Source: UBA2330 sp035443185
Lineage (GTDB): Bacteria > Bacteroidota > Ignavibacteria > Tepidaquicellales > Tepidaquicellaceae
NCBI GenBank assembly: GCA_035443185.1
Contig: DAORRV010000008.1
Location: 6,043 to 70,042, forward strand
DNA: 64,000 nucleotides
Reading direction: 5' to 3'
This document shows positions 1 to 8,771 of the stretch, piece by piece (the first letter of the stretch is position 1; every line of letters starts with the position of its first letter). Made by a program: the position numbers and the translations under genes. Under the pieces are notes generated by a model that was given only the letters and a program-made list of their open reading frames with translations, ran no database searches and was not told the DNA's origin.

Positions 1-1104
1 CGTACATCTGAAAAAGGACCTGCAGTTATTGGTAAAAAGGAAGAGGATCCCGCATTAAATAAAAATCTTGTACATGATTACATTTCTTCTCAGGAGCTTT
101 GGGCTTGCACTACATGCATGGCCTGCGTTCAGGAATGTCCGGTGATGATAGACCATGTCACACCTATTGTTGATATGAGAAGAGATCTTGTAATGATGGA
201 ATCAGACTTCCCTGCCGAGATGAATACTGTTTTCAGAAATCTTGAGAATAATGAATCTCCGTGGGCATTTGGTGCTGAGCAGAGAAATGACTGGATAGAT
301 GATCTTAGTGATGAGCTTGCAAAAGAAGGGAAAGAAAATCATTTAAAAAAATTATCAAATATCGGAAGTGCTGACGAACTTGATGTAGTCTTTTGGTCAG
401 GATGCGCAGGGGCTTTTGATAAAAGATACAGAAACGTTACCAAATCATTTGCACAGCTTTTAAATAAAGCAGGTGTAAAATATGGTGTGCTTGGAAGTGA
501 AGAAAAATGTACAGGTGATCCTGCAAGAAGACTTGGCAATGAATTTCTTGCACAATCTTTTATTCAGCAGAATGCAGAGACTCTTAAGAAATTCAATGTA
601 AAAAAAGTAGTTACAGCCTGTCCTCATTGTATGCATACTTTAAAAAATGAATACGGACAATTCGGTGTAGATCTTGAGGTGACACATCACACAGAATTTA
701 TTGACGACCTTGTGAAAGAGAAAAAATTAATTCCTGTAAAGGAAAATAATGAAACAGTTACATATCATGATTCCTGTTACCTTGGCAGATACAATGATAT
801 TTATGAACAGCCGCGTGAATCTATAAAAAGCATTCCGGGAATTAATATAGTAGAGATGGCAAGATCTAAGGATAAAGGATTCTGCTGTGGAGCAGGTGGC
901 GGAAGGATGTTCCTTGAAGAGACTGAAGGTAAAAGAGTAAATATAGAAAGAACTGAAGAAGCTCTTGAAACCGGTGCGAAAACTATTGTATCAGCCTGTC
1001 CGTTTTGCATGACTATGTTAACAGACGGTGTAAAGGAAAAGGAAAAGAGTGAAGAAGTAAAAATAAAAGACGTTGCAGAGTTGGTACTTGAAAGCCTTGA
1101 ATAA
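1..1104 (+). CDS. (Fe-S)-binding CCG-domain oxidoreductase, 5' partial
   Basis: The frame is open from base 1, so the gene begins outside the window and the first internal ATG (118) is not the start. A 4Fe-4S ligand set CTTCMACVQECP lies at bases 106-141. Two cysteine-rich CCG-type domains follow: the first with EKCTGDPARR and ACPHC, the second with FCCGAGGGRMF and ACPFC. This is the architecture of HdrD/GlcF-like Fe-S oxidoreductases, cytoplasmic electron-transfer proteins often coupled to electron-transfer flavoprotein or a membrane quinone-reducing domain. The partner would lie upstream and is not visible, so the substrate cannot be named. The gene ends 60 bases before metK. Confidence 0.85.
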   Translation, partial: RTSEKGPAVIGKKEEDPALNKNLVHDYISSQELWACTTCMACVQECPVMIDHVTPIVDMRRDLVMMESDFPAEMNTVFRNLENNESPWAFGAEQRNDWIDDLSDELAKEGKENHLKKLSNIGSADELDVVFWSGCAGAFDKRYRNVTKSFAQLLNKAGVKYGVLGSEEKCTGDPARRLGNEFLAQSFIQQNAETLKKFNVKKVVTACPHCMHTLKNEYGQFGVDLEVTHHTEFIDDLVKEKKLIPVKENNETVTYHDSCYLGRYNDIYEQPRESIKSIPGINIVEMARSKDKGFCCGAGGGRMFLEETEGKRVNIERTEEALETGAKTIVSACPFCMTMLTDGVKEKEKSEEVKIKDVAELVLESLE

Positions 1105-1150
1105 AAATAATTTTTCAAATAAAACAAAATTAATAATTAAATATATAATA

Positions 1151-1155
1151 AGGAG
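1151..1155 (+). promoter_or_regulatory. Strong Shine-Dalgarno of metK
   Basis: AGGAG lies nine bases before the metK ATG at 1165. It is one of only a handful of clear Shine-Dalgarno sequences in the window and fixes this start. Confidence 0.8.
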
Positions 1156-1164
1156 AAATAATTA

Positions 1165-2418
1165 ATGTCATATCTATTTACTTCTGAATCAGTTTCAGAA
1201 GGACATCCGGATAAAGTAGCAGATCAGATTTCAGATGCGTTGATCGATAATTTTCTAGCGTTTGATCCAAATGCAAAAGTTGCATGTGAGACTTTGGTAA
1301 CAACAGGTCAGGTAGTTTTAGCCGGTGAAGTAAACTCAAAGATCTATCTTGACGTGCAAAGCATTGCAAGAGGAGTAATTGAAAAGATCGGTTATACAAA
1401 AAGCGAATATAAATTTGATGCAGAATCCTGCGGTGTTTTTTCAGGTATTCACGAACAATCAAAAGATATTAATCAGGGAGTTGTAAGGAGTAAGAAAGAA
1501 GATCAGGGAGCAGGTGATCAGGGAATGATGTTTGGCTATGCAACTAACGAAACCCAAAATTATATGCCTCTGCCTTTGGATCTTTCACATATATTACTTT
1601 ATGAACTAGCTGAGATCAGAAGAGAAAATAAAGTAATGAAATATCTCAGACCTGATTCTAAATCGCAGGTTACGATTGAATATGATGACAACAATAAACC
1701 AAAGAGCATTAAGACAATTGTTGTATCTACTCAGCACGACGAGTTTAGCAGTGAAAAAGCAATGAGAAGTAAAATAGAAGCTGATGTAAAGAACATTCTG
1801 ATTCCGAGAGTAAAATCAAAGTATAAGAATTATGGTCAGCTTTTAAATGGTAACATTCAATATCATGTAAACCCGACCGGAAATTTTGTTATTGGCGGAC
1901 CACACGGAGATACCGGACTTACAGGTCGGAAGATCATAGTTGATACTTACGGCGGAAAAGGTGCACACGGAGGAGGAGCATTCTCAGGAAAAGATCCTTC
2001 CAAAGTGGACAGGTCAGCTGCTTATGCTACCAGACACATTGCAAAAAATTTAGTAGCTGCAGGTGTTTGTGATGAAGTTCTTGTTCAGGTGTCTTATGCA
2101 ATCGGTGTTGCAAAACCAATGAATATCTTTGTTAATACTTATGGTACCGGCAAGATCAATAAAAAAGACAGTGAGATTTCTGATGTAGTGGAAAAATTAT
2201 TTGACATGAGACCATATTTTATTGAGCAAAGACTTAAACTAAGAAATCCGATTTACAGTGAAACAGCAGCTTACGGACATATGGGAAGAAAGAATGAAGT
2301 TGTAACCAAGACATTCAAGACACCTGACGGTAAAGATAAAACTGTAAAGGTCGAATTGTTTACATGGGAAAAACTTGATTACGTTGGCAAAATTAAAAAA
2401 GCTTTTGGTATTAAGTAA
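1165..2418 (+). CDS. metK: S-adenosylmethionine synthase
   Basis: MetK makes S-adenosylmethionine from ATP and methionine in the cytosol. The 417-residue product has the N-terminal GHPDK motif (residues 14-18), the central GAGDQGMMFGYAT segment and the glycine-rich GGGAFSGKD loop that binds phosphate. All three domains are complete. It is about 30 residues longer than the E. coli enzyme, mostly in the middle and at the C-terminus (a charged TFKTPDGKDKTVKVE stretch). The start is fixed by the Shine-Dalgarno nine bases upstream. The 60-base upstream gap is too short for a usual SAM riboswitch and none is seen. Confidence 0.97.
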   Translation: MSYLFTSESVSEGHPDKVADQISDALIDNFLAFDPNAKVACETLVTTGQVVLAGEVNSKIYLDVQSIARGVIEKIGYTKSEYKFDAESCGVFSGIHEQSKDINQGVVRSKKEDQGAGDQGMMFGYATNETQNYMPLPLDLSHILLYELAEIRRENKVMKYLRPDSKSQVTIEYDDNNKPKSIKTIVVSTQHDEFSSEKAMRSKIEADVKNILIPRVKSKYKNYGQLLNGNIQYHVNPTGNFVIGGPHGDTGLTGRKIIVDTYGGKGAHGGGAFSGKDPSKVDRSAAYATRHIAKNLVAAGVCDEVLVQVSYAIGVAKPMNIFVNTYGTGKINKKDSEISDVVEKLFDMRPYFIEQRLKLRNPIYSETAAYGHMGRKNEVVTKTFKTPDGKDKTVKVELFTWEKLDYVGKIKKAFGIK

Positions 2419-2473
2419 TCTGTATTTTTTTTGTTTTAAAATATTAACAGTTTAAATTTTGATATATTGAATA

Positions 2474-3220
2474 ATGAATAATTTTATACACGGTTTTTTT
2501 TATCCGTTTAAATGTATAAACTTATTTTTCAAATATCCCAAGTTAATTTTATATTCTATTGTTCCGATGGTGATCAATCTGATCATCTACGGAACAATTT
2601 TTTTTTATACCTACAACTGGCTCATCGGCAGCTCTTCGGAAGTTCTGAATGACAATGTACCTGAAAATTTTCTAGTATTAATATTCGGTTATTTCCTTAA
2701 AATATTCTCGTTCTTTTTAGTTCTACTCATATGCTATTTTACTTTTGTAATATTCGGCGGACTTGTCTCAGCCCCATTTAATGAAAGGATGTCAAAGCTT
2801 ATTGAGGAAAATGAATTTGGAATACATCTGGAAAGCGGTCTTTCTTTTTCATCAGAAACTTATTTCAGTATTAAAGAAGAATTAAAAAAGATATTATTTT
2901 ATTTACTTTTCATAGTTCCGCTTTTTTTAATAAACTTTATACCAATGATCGGAAATACAATTTCTTTTGTATTCGGAACTCTATTCTCATTTTTTTACAA
3001 TGCGCTTGATTACATGGACTATCCTATGACAAGAAAGCTGACTGGATTCAGAAAAAAACTTGGCATTATTTTATCTCAAAGAAAATCATCTATGGGGTTT
3101 GGAGCAATGGCATTCATACTTACTTTCATTCCTGTGATAAATGTTCTTATCAATCCCCTTCTGGTAGTTTCAGGTACTTCACTTTTTTATAAAAATAAAT
3201 ATAACATTTCAGATCAATGA
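2474..3220 (+). CDS. EI24/CysZ-like integral membrane protein
   Basis: This 248-residue protein has roughly five hydrophobic segments (about residues 20-45, 68-95, 135-155, 160-180 and 205-230). Between the second and third is a soluble stretch beginning with the GGLVSAPFNERMS signature of the EI24/CysZ family. CysZ members import sulfate; other members are uncharacterised, and there are no sulfur-assimilation genes nearby, so transport of sulfate is not claimed. The late YMDYPMTRK segment is also typical of the family. Its stop overlaps the next start (ATGA at 3217-3220), implying translational coupling. Confidence 0.75.
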   Translation: MNNFIHGFFYPFKCINLFFKYPKLILYSIVPMVINLIIYGTIFFYTYNWLIGSSSEVLNDNVPENFLVLIFGYFLKIFSFFLVLLICYFTFVIFGGLVSAPFNERMSKLIEENEFGIHLESGLSFSSETYFSIKEELKKILFYLLFIVPLFLINFIPMIGNTISFVFGTLFSFFYNALDYMDYPMTRKLTGFRKKLGIILSQRKSSMGFGAMAFILTFIPVINVLINPLLVVSGTSLFYKNKYNISDQ

Positions 3221-3768
3221 TAATTATATCAGCACATGCCGATACAAATTACAAAAGAGTAAGTTTAATAATTGAAGGTGAAGATTACGTTGGTTTCCTT
3301 GATAATTATGTGGGAGTTTATACTGCAATGAAAGCTTTTTTTAGTGGGCAGATAAATTTCGATTATGTCAGATTGGAGCTTACTCCTGATGAAGAAATTG
3401 ATATGAGAGGCGCACGTGAAGTTGCGAAGGAAGTCAGTAAAGAGGATCTCGTTATTGTAATTGATGTAACCGGTACTCCGACTGATAAAGATTTTGTCAT
3501 TGAGAAATGTGCATCAGAAAAAGTGAGTTCATTTTTAAATGATGTACTATCAGGATTTAGTTATGATATTTACAAAGATTGCCCTGACCCTGTAGCTAAT
3601 ATGGATGAGACTGATGTATACAGACATAAAACTGAGCACTGTTTTTTTCTCGGACTTCCCTGCAGCGGAGGTGATTACAATTTTACTGAGACACGATGTC
3701 CGGTCAGATCTGTAGATGAAGCTGCGAGAGCTGTGATAGAGATCTGCAGAAATTTTAAAAAATTCTGA
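3217..3768 (+). CDS. Minimal M20/M42 metallopeptidase-like protein
   Basis: At 183 residues this is about half the length of a normal M20/M28/M42 peptidase, yet the expected ligand pattern appears in order. It has HAD at residues 7-9, an aspartate in GFLDN (residue 29), the TPDEE catalytic-base pair (residues 59-60) and an aspartate in VIDVTG (residue 83). A C-terminal segment GGDYNFTETR resembles the family's last ligand region but lacks the usual histidine there. There is no lid or dimerisation domain and no signal peptide. It is translationally coupled to the CysZ-like gene. Peptidase descent is inferred from motifs; activity is uncertain. Confidence 0.55.
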   Translation: MIIISAHADTNYKRVSLIIEGEDYVGFLDNYVGVYTAMKAFFSGQINFDYVRLELTPDEEIDMRGAREVAKEVSKEDLVIVIDVTGTPTDKDFVIEKCASEKVSSFLNDVLSGFSYDIYKDCPDPVANMDETDVYRHKTEHCFFLGLPCSGGDYNFTETRCPVRSVDEAARAVIEICRNFKKF

Positions 3769-3867
3769 TCTGCTTTTTAAATTCCAAAAAATACTCATTA
3801 AATAATTTTATCTGACTAATAAAACTATTGCCATTTAACTATACTTGTTAAAATTTTTTTACAAAAA

Positions 3868-6153
3868 ATGTCTGACCCGGAAATAAATTTAGATGTTGCT
3901 AAAAGTCTTGGATTATTAGAAGATGAATATGAAAGGATCTTAAAGATCCTTGGACGTATTCCTTCATACACAGAACTTGGTATTTTTTCAGTAATGTGGA
4001 GCGAGCACTGCTCTTACAAAAATTCCATTCTTGAAATTAAAAAACTTCCACGCAGCGGTAAAAGGCTTCTAGTAAGTGCAGGTGATGAGAATGCAGGTTT
4101 AGTTGATATTGGTGACGGACTTGCTGTAGCTTTTAAAATTGAATCACATAATCATCCTTCTGCAGTCGAGCCGTATCAGGGGGCAGCTACAGGAGTCGGC
4201 GGAATTCTCCGTGATATTTTCACAATGGGAGCAAGACCAGTCGCAGCTTTAAATTCACTGAGATTTGGAAAAATTGATTTTGGAAATAATTCTAATAATT
4301 CTAACAATTCTTCAGATGAACAGAGGAAAAGGAATAAATTCCTTTTTAAAAATGTAGTAAAAGGTATTGGAGATTATGGCAACTGTTTCGGCGTACCTAC
4401 TATCAGCGGTGAAGTATATTTTGAAGACTGCTACAATGACAACCCGCTTGTAAATGCAATGGCAGTAGGAATTGTGAAACATGACGGTACTGCAACTGCT
4501 GAAGCAGGCGGCATAGGAAATCCGGTTTTTATAGTAGGATCATCTACTGGAAAAGACGGCATTCACGGAGCGACTTTTGCATCTGAAGAAATTTCAGAAG
4601 ACTCTGAATCCAAAAGACCAAATGTACAGGTCGGCGATCCGTTCACTGAAAAACTTTTACTGGAAGCTACTTTGGAATTAATAAAAAGCGGTGCTGTCGT
4701 AGGCATTCAGGATATGGGTGCTGCAGGAATTACCTGTTCGACAAGTGAGATGAGTGCTAAAGGGAAATGCGGAATGGAAATTAATCTTGACCTTGTACCT
4801 CTCAGAGATAATGACATGTCTTCTTATGAAATAATGCTTTCCGAATCTCAGGAAAGAATGCTTGTCGTCATTGAAAAAGGTAAGGAAAAAATTGCTGAAG
4901 ATATTTTTAATAAATGGGATCTGAATTGTGTTGAGATTGGCAATGTAATAAAAGAAGACAGAATAAAAATTTATTACAAAGGTAAACTTGAAGCAGATGT
5001 ACCGGCATTTGAATTAGTTCTGGGCGGCGGAGCTCCTGTAAATGTAAGAGAGATCAGCTTTCCAAAATATATTGAGGAGAAAAGAAAATTCGATCCGGCA
5101 AGTATTAATGAACCTACCGATTTGAATCAAATAGTTTTGAAGCTTTTGTCTTCGCCAAATATCACAAATAAAAACTGGGTGTATGAGCAATATGATACTC
5201 AGGTCAGAACAAATACAGTCGTTCTACCGGGCAGTGATGCTTCGGTGATTAGAATTAAAGAAACCGAAAAGGCTCTTTCCGTCAAAGTCGATTGCAACGG
5301 TCGGTATGTATATCTGAATCCTTTTAAAGGAGGAATGATAGCTGTCTGTGAAAGCGCGAGGAATGTTGTCTGCACTGGTGCAAAACCAATTGCAATTACT
5401 AACTGTCTGAATTTTGGAAATCCATATAATCCTGAAGTTTATTATCAATTCTCTGAAGCTCTGAAAGGAATCGGTGATGCCTGTAAAATACTTGACACGC
5501 CTGTAACCGGCGGCAATGTAAGCTTTTATAATCAGTCAAAAGATCATGCCGTCTACCCTACTCCGGTGATTGGAATGCTTGGCCTGATAGAAAATAAAAA
5601 TAATATTATGACAAGTCATTTTAAAAATGAAGGTGATATTGTTATATTGATAAGCGGAATTGATCTGAATATTATAAATGAAAAAAGTATAGGCAGCAGT
5701 GAATATTTCAGGCTTTTAAAAAATGAACCTGAAGGTGATGCACCGGATATTAATCCAGTGGTAGAGAAAGAAGTTCAGGAAATAATACTTAAACTTATTG
5801 AATCTAGTTATATTAAATCTGCTCACGATATTTCTGACGGTGGACTTGCAATTGCTCTTGCAGAATGTTGTATAATGGATAGAAATAATTCTATAGGATG
5901 TGAAATTATTTACAATTATACTTTAAGAAAAGATTTCGAATTATTTTCTGAATTCCAAAGCACTTTCATCGTTTCAGCAGATGCGGTTAATTTTGAAAAA
6001 ATTTCAGAAATGGCTTTGCAGAAAAATCTTAAAGCAGAAAAGATTGGTATTGTATCGGGTAAGAATTTAAAGATCAACAATGACATAGATTTACATTTGG
6101 AAGAGTTAAATGAGTCATATTTTAATTCTCTCAATACTCTTATGAAAGAATGA
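3868..6153 (+). CDS. purL: Phosphoribosylformylglycinamidine synthase subunit PurL
   Basis: PurL converts FGAR to FGAM in purine synthesis, using ATP and ammonia delivered by PurQ with PurS. The 761-residue product is the small-type PurL that lacks a glutaminase domain. Recognisable motifs are MWSEHCSYKNS, FKIESHNHPSA, GGEV-type ISGEVYFED and IQDMGAAGITCS in the first half, and VTGGNVSFYNQ and SAHDISDGGLA in the second half. A low-complexity NNS-NNS-NNS insertion sits at residues 140-148. No purQ or purS is adjacent. No Shine-Dalgarno precedes the ATG. Confidence 0.97.
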   Translation: MSDPEINLDVAKSLGLLEDEYERILKILGRIPSYTELGIFSVMWSEHCSYKNSILEIKKLPRSGKRLLVSAGDENAGLVDIGDGLAVAFKIESHNHPSAVEPYQGAATGVGGILRDIFTMGARPVAALNSLRFGKIDFGNNSNNSNNSSDEQRKRNKFLFKNVVKGIGDYGNCFGVPTISGEVYFEDCYNDNPLVNAMAVGIVKHDGTATAEAGGIGNPVFIVGSSTGKDGIHGATFASEEISEDSESKRPNVQVGDPFTEKLLLEATLELIKSGAVVGIQDMGAAGITCSTSEMSAKGKCGMEINLDLVPLRDNDMSSYEIMLSESQERMLVVIEKGKEKIAEDIFNKWDLNCVEIGNVIKEDRIKIYYKGKLEADVPAFELVLGGGAPVNVREISFPKYIEEKRKFDPASINEPTDLNQIVLKLLSSPNITNKNWVYEQYDTQVRTNTVVLPGSDASVIRIKETEKALSVKVDCNGRYVYLNPFKGGMIAVCESARNVVCTGAKPIAITNCLNFGNPYNPEVYYQFSEALKGIGDACKILDTPVTGGNVSFYNQSKDHAVYPTPVIGMLGLIENKNNIMTSHFKNEGDIVILISGIDLNIINEKSIGSSEYFRLLKNEPEGDAPDINPVVEKEVQEIILKLIESSYIKSAHDISDGGLAIALAECCIMDRNNSIGCEIIYNYTLRKDFELFSEFQSTFIVSADAVNFEKISEMALQKNLKAEKIGIVSGKNLKINNDIDLHLEELNESYFNSLNTLMKE
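4285..4311 (+). repeat. 9-bp tandem repeat (x3) inside purL
   Basis: Three consecutive units AATAATTCT, AATAATTCT, AACAATTCT encode Asn-Asn-Ser three times. They sit in a surface loop between SLRFGKIDFG and the conserved VVKGIGDYGNCFG segment. Confidence 0.85.
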
Positions 6154-6222
6154 TATTATTTATTTTGAAAGTATAAATTGATTTTAAAGAATTGAAAATA
6201 AAATTTTAAAACTGATATTCAT

Positions 6223-6966
6223 TTGTTAAAAAAATCAAAAAAATTTAATAAGAAAAAAAAAATATTAGTATTTCTGATATTAATATTAATGTCTGCAAAT
6301 TCTGAAAAAGTATTCTCACAGTTCATTTCATACCCTGATAAAATGAGTTCAGATCTATCTGCATCAGAATTTTCATTATCAAAAAAGAGATCAGTTTTAA
6401 ATGACCCAACCGATCATTTTTTGTTTTCACAATATAAATCCTCTTTATCAGACAGGAATGAAAATTCAGCATCTACTTTACCAATTGCTATAGGTGTAGC
6501 ATCATTCTTATATTTATTCAATCCGATACTTTTACTTGAGAATGACAAAATTGGCGGAGGGATTACGAAAGAGGTTTCTCTTGGATTTGGAAAATTTGGA
6601 CAGCATCGGTTTTCAACAGAATATTCATATATTTTCAGACAAGACTTAAGCAGTAATTTACGTTTTGCATATAAGTATGACATACTTTTAAAAAGCGGAT
6701 TAAAACCTTCAAATTTTTTACAGGGAACTACTGTGCTCTCTATAGGTGGAGGTTATTTTACAAACTTTACAAATCATGGTTATTTCCCTGAATTATCATA
6801 TGGATATTCTATAAGAAATGATAAACTATTATTTTTTCCGAGTTTAAAGATAAGATATACATATGTTGTAAATGGTGCAGATATTGTTGATTTTTCATTC
6901 GGTCTGGTGATTGGAATTGCAAATCCATTTATTGATCTTAACATTCGCGCAAATGATAGTAAATAG
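6223..6966 (+). CDS. Secreted protein, probable outer-membrane barrel-like
   Basis: The product of 247 residues starts at TTG and has a very basic N-terminus followed by a hydrophobic core (ILVFLILILMSA), a typical signal peptide. The mature part is rich in alternating aromatic/polar stretches such as RFSTEYSYIFRQDLSS and YFPELSYGYSIRNDK, suggesting a small beta-barrel. I recognise no family. It sits between purL and the lipid-transport genes with 69- and 49-base gaps. A role linked to the outer membrane is possible but unsupported beyond location. Confidence 0.6.
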   Translation: MLKKSKKFNKKKKILVFLILILMSANSEKVFSQFISYPDKMSSDLSASEFSLSKKRSVLNDPTDHFLFSQYKSSLSDRNENSASTLPIAIGVASFLYLFNPILLLENDKIGGGITKEVSLGFGKFGQHRFSTEYSYIFRQDLSSNLRFAYKYDILLKSGLKPSNFLQGTTVLSIGGGYFTNFTNHGYFPELSYGYSIRNDKLLFFPSLKIRYTYVVNGADIVDFSFGLVIGIANPFIDLNIRANDSK

Positions 6967-7015
6967 AACTTTTACGGGGTTACAGATTTTAATGCAAATA
7001 AATAATTTATTTTAA

Positions 7016-7822
7016 ATGGCTGAAGTTACATCTGATAAATCAAAACCTTTATTCAATATAAAACTACCGGATTCGGCTCAGGAAACATTTTTCAAAATTA
7101 CAAGTCTGGTATTTTTTGCATTCAGAAATATTAAAGAAATTTTTATGCCTCCGTATGAATTTTCGGAGACCTTAAAACAATGTTATCAGATCGGATATAA
7201 ATCCTTATCACTTATTGCAATCACAGGATTCATCATAGGTCTGACATTGACAATGCAATCTATACCTACTCTGCAAAAATTCGGAGCTTCATCACTTGTA
7301 CCGTCTATGGTAGCACTTGCAGTTATATTAGAGATAGGTCCTGTAATTACAGCTTTGATATTTGCAGGTAAAATAGGTTCAGGAATTGGTGCTGAGCTTG
7401 GCTCAATGAAAGTAACTGAGCAGATCGATGCTATGGAAGTATCCGGCTGCAATCCTTTTAAATATTTAGTAGTCACAAGAGTTACAGCAGCTACTTTAAT
7501 GCTTCCGATACTAGTAATACTTGCTGACATGATAGCATTAATAGGCGGTTTCGTTGCATTCAGTATTTCGGAGAATTCTTCTATGAAAGCATTTTTAATA
7601 TCCGCTATGTCAAACTTAAGTCTGCAGGATATAATATTATCCATTCTAAAAACTTTTTTTTTCGGATTTAGTATCGGTGTGGTCGGATGCTATGAAGGGT
7701 ATAATGCTGACAGAGGAACTGAAAGTGTCGGAGTGGCAGCAAATACTGCAGTTGTGATTTCATCTTTACTTGTGATTTTAATAGACATGTTGATGGTACA
7801 AATTACATCAATAATATTTTAA
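7016..7822 (+). CDS. mlaE: MlaE-type lipid ABC transporter permease
   Basis: The 268-residue permease belongs to the MlaE/Ttg2B family, the inner-membrane core of MCE transporters that move phospholipids between inner and outer membranes. It has about five transmembrane segments and the family's conserved central stretch GPVITALIFAGKIGSGIGAELGSM, split here as GPVITALIFAGKIG and GIGAELGSMKVTEQIDAME. The C-terminal GCYEGYNADRGTESVG segment is also diagnostic. It is followed by an ATPase and an MCE protein in the same orientation, completing the E-F-D set. No separate MlaB or MlaC is seen. Confidence 0.92.
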   Translation: MAEVTSDKSKPLFNIKLPDSAQETFFKITSLVFFAFRNIKEIFMPPYEFSETLKQCYQIGYKSLSLIAITGFIIGLTLTMQSIPTLQKFGASSLVPSMVALAVILEIGPVITALIFAGKIGSGIGAELGSMKVTEQIDAMEVSGCNPFKYLVVTRVTAATLMLPILVILADMIALIGGFVAFSISENSSMKAFLISAMSNLSLQDIILSILKTFFFGFSIGVVGCYEGYNADRGTESVGVAANTAVVISSLLVILIDMLMVQITSIIF

Positions 7823-7879
7823 AATTAATAATGCAAATTTTCATCAAATCAATTTCAAATTTAGTCAGATAAAAGATTT

Positions 7880-8638
7880 ATGTCAGAAGATCCAAAAACA
7901 AATACCAATGAAATAGTTTTAGAGATTACAGATCTAAAAAAATCCTTTGGGAATAATACAGTTCTAAAAGACATAAACATTGAAATTAAGAAGGGTGAAT
8001 CAGTTGTAATGCTGGGTAAGTCAGGAACAGGAAAGTCAGTTATACTTCAATGTATAATTGGATTATTACCTCCGACAAAAGGTACAATAAAAGTATTCGA
8101 TACAGATTTTTTGAAACTTCCTGAAGTTGAAAAAAACAGCATAAGAAGAAAAATTGGTTTTCTGTTTCAAAGCGGAGCATTGTATGACTCCATGACAGTC
8201 AGGCAAAATCTGGAATTTCCGATAATCAGACAACCTGATTACAAAAAAGAAGATCTTTCAGAAAAAATAACTGAAATATTAGAAAGTGTAAGTCTTTCTG
8301 AAGCTATTGATAAAATGCCGTCTGAGCTGTCTGGAGGAATGAAAAAAAGAATCGGACTTGCGAGGACGCTGATGCTGGATCCTGAAATTATTTTGTATGA
8401 TGAACCTACGACCGGACTTGATCCTGTTACTTCAAACGAGATTAGTCATTTGATACTTGACATGCAAAAAAAATTAAATGTGACATCACTAATAGTAACT
8501 CATGATATGGCATGTGCAAAACTGGTAGCGGACCGAATTATTGTATTAAAAGACGGTACTATTGCTGCCGAGGGAAGCTTTGATGAACTTGCAAAATCTG
8601 ATGATGAATTTGTAAGAGGGTTTTTTGAATTTGAATGA
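7880..8638 (+). CDS. mlaF: MlaF-type ABC transporter ATPase
   Basis: This 252-residue ATPase drives the MlaE permease. It has the Walker A motif GKSGTGKSV (near residue 50), the Q-loop in GFLFQSGALYDSM, the signature LSGGMKKRIGLARTL, Walker B IILYDEPTTGLDP and the switch histidine in VTHDM. The SGALYDSMTV stretch after the Q-loop is typical of MlaF proteins. It lies 57 bases after mlaE and 133 bases before the MCE gene. Confidence 0.93.
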   Translation: MSEDPKTNTNEIVLEITDLKKSFGNNTVLKDINIEIKKGESVVMLGKSGTGKSVILQCIIGLLPPTKGTIKVFDTDFLKLPEVEKNSIRRKIGFLFQSGALYDSMTVRQNLEFPIIRQPDYKKEDLSEKITEILESVSLSEAIDKMPSELSGGMKKRIGLARTLMLDPEIILYDEPTTGLDPVTSNEISHLILDMQKKLNVTSLIVTHDMACAKLVADRIIVLKDGTIAAEGSFDELAKSDDEFVRGFFEFE

Positions 8639-8771
8639 TTTTAAAATTTTTTAAATAATAATCAGGTTTGTTCTTTTTTTAAATTTTGTATTATTCTATT
8701 TTATTTTTAGATAAAAAATTTTAAGGCAATTTATATTATAATAATTATTAAAAATATTTTAATTTTTAAAT

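Noticed and set aside
1105..1164. SAM riboswitch before metK
   Set aside because: The gap is only 60 AT-rich bases with no paired helices of the known classes.
7186..7644. 152-codon open frame antisense to the mlaE-type gene
   Set aside because: It is the reverse frame of a well-conserved permease, with no motif, signal or start context of its own.
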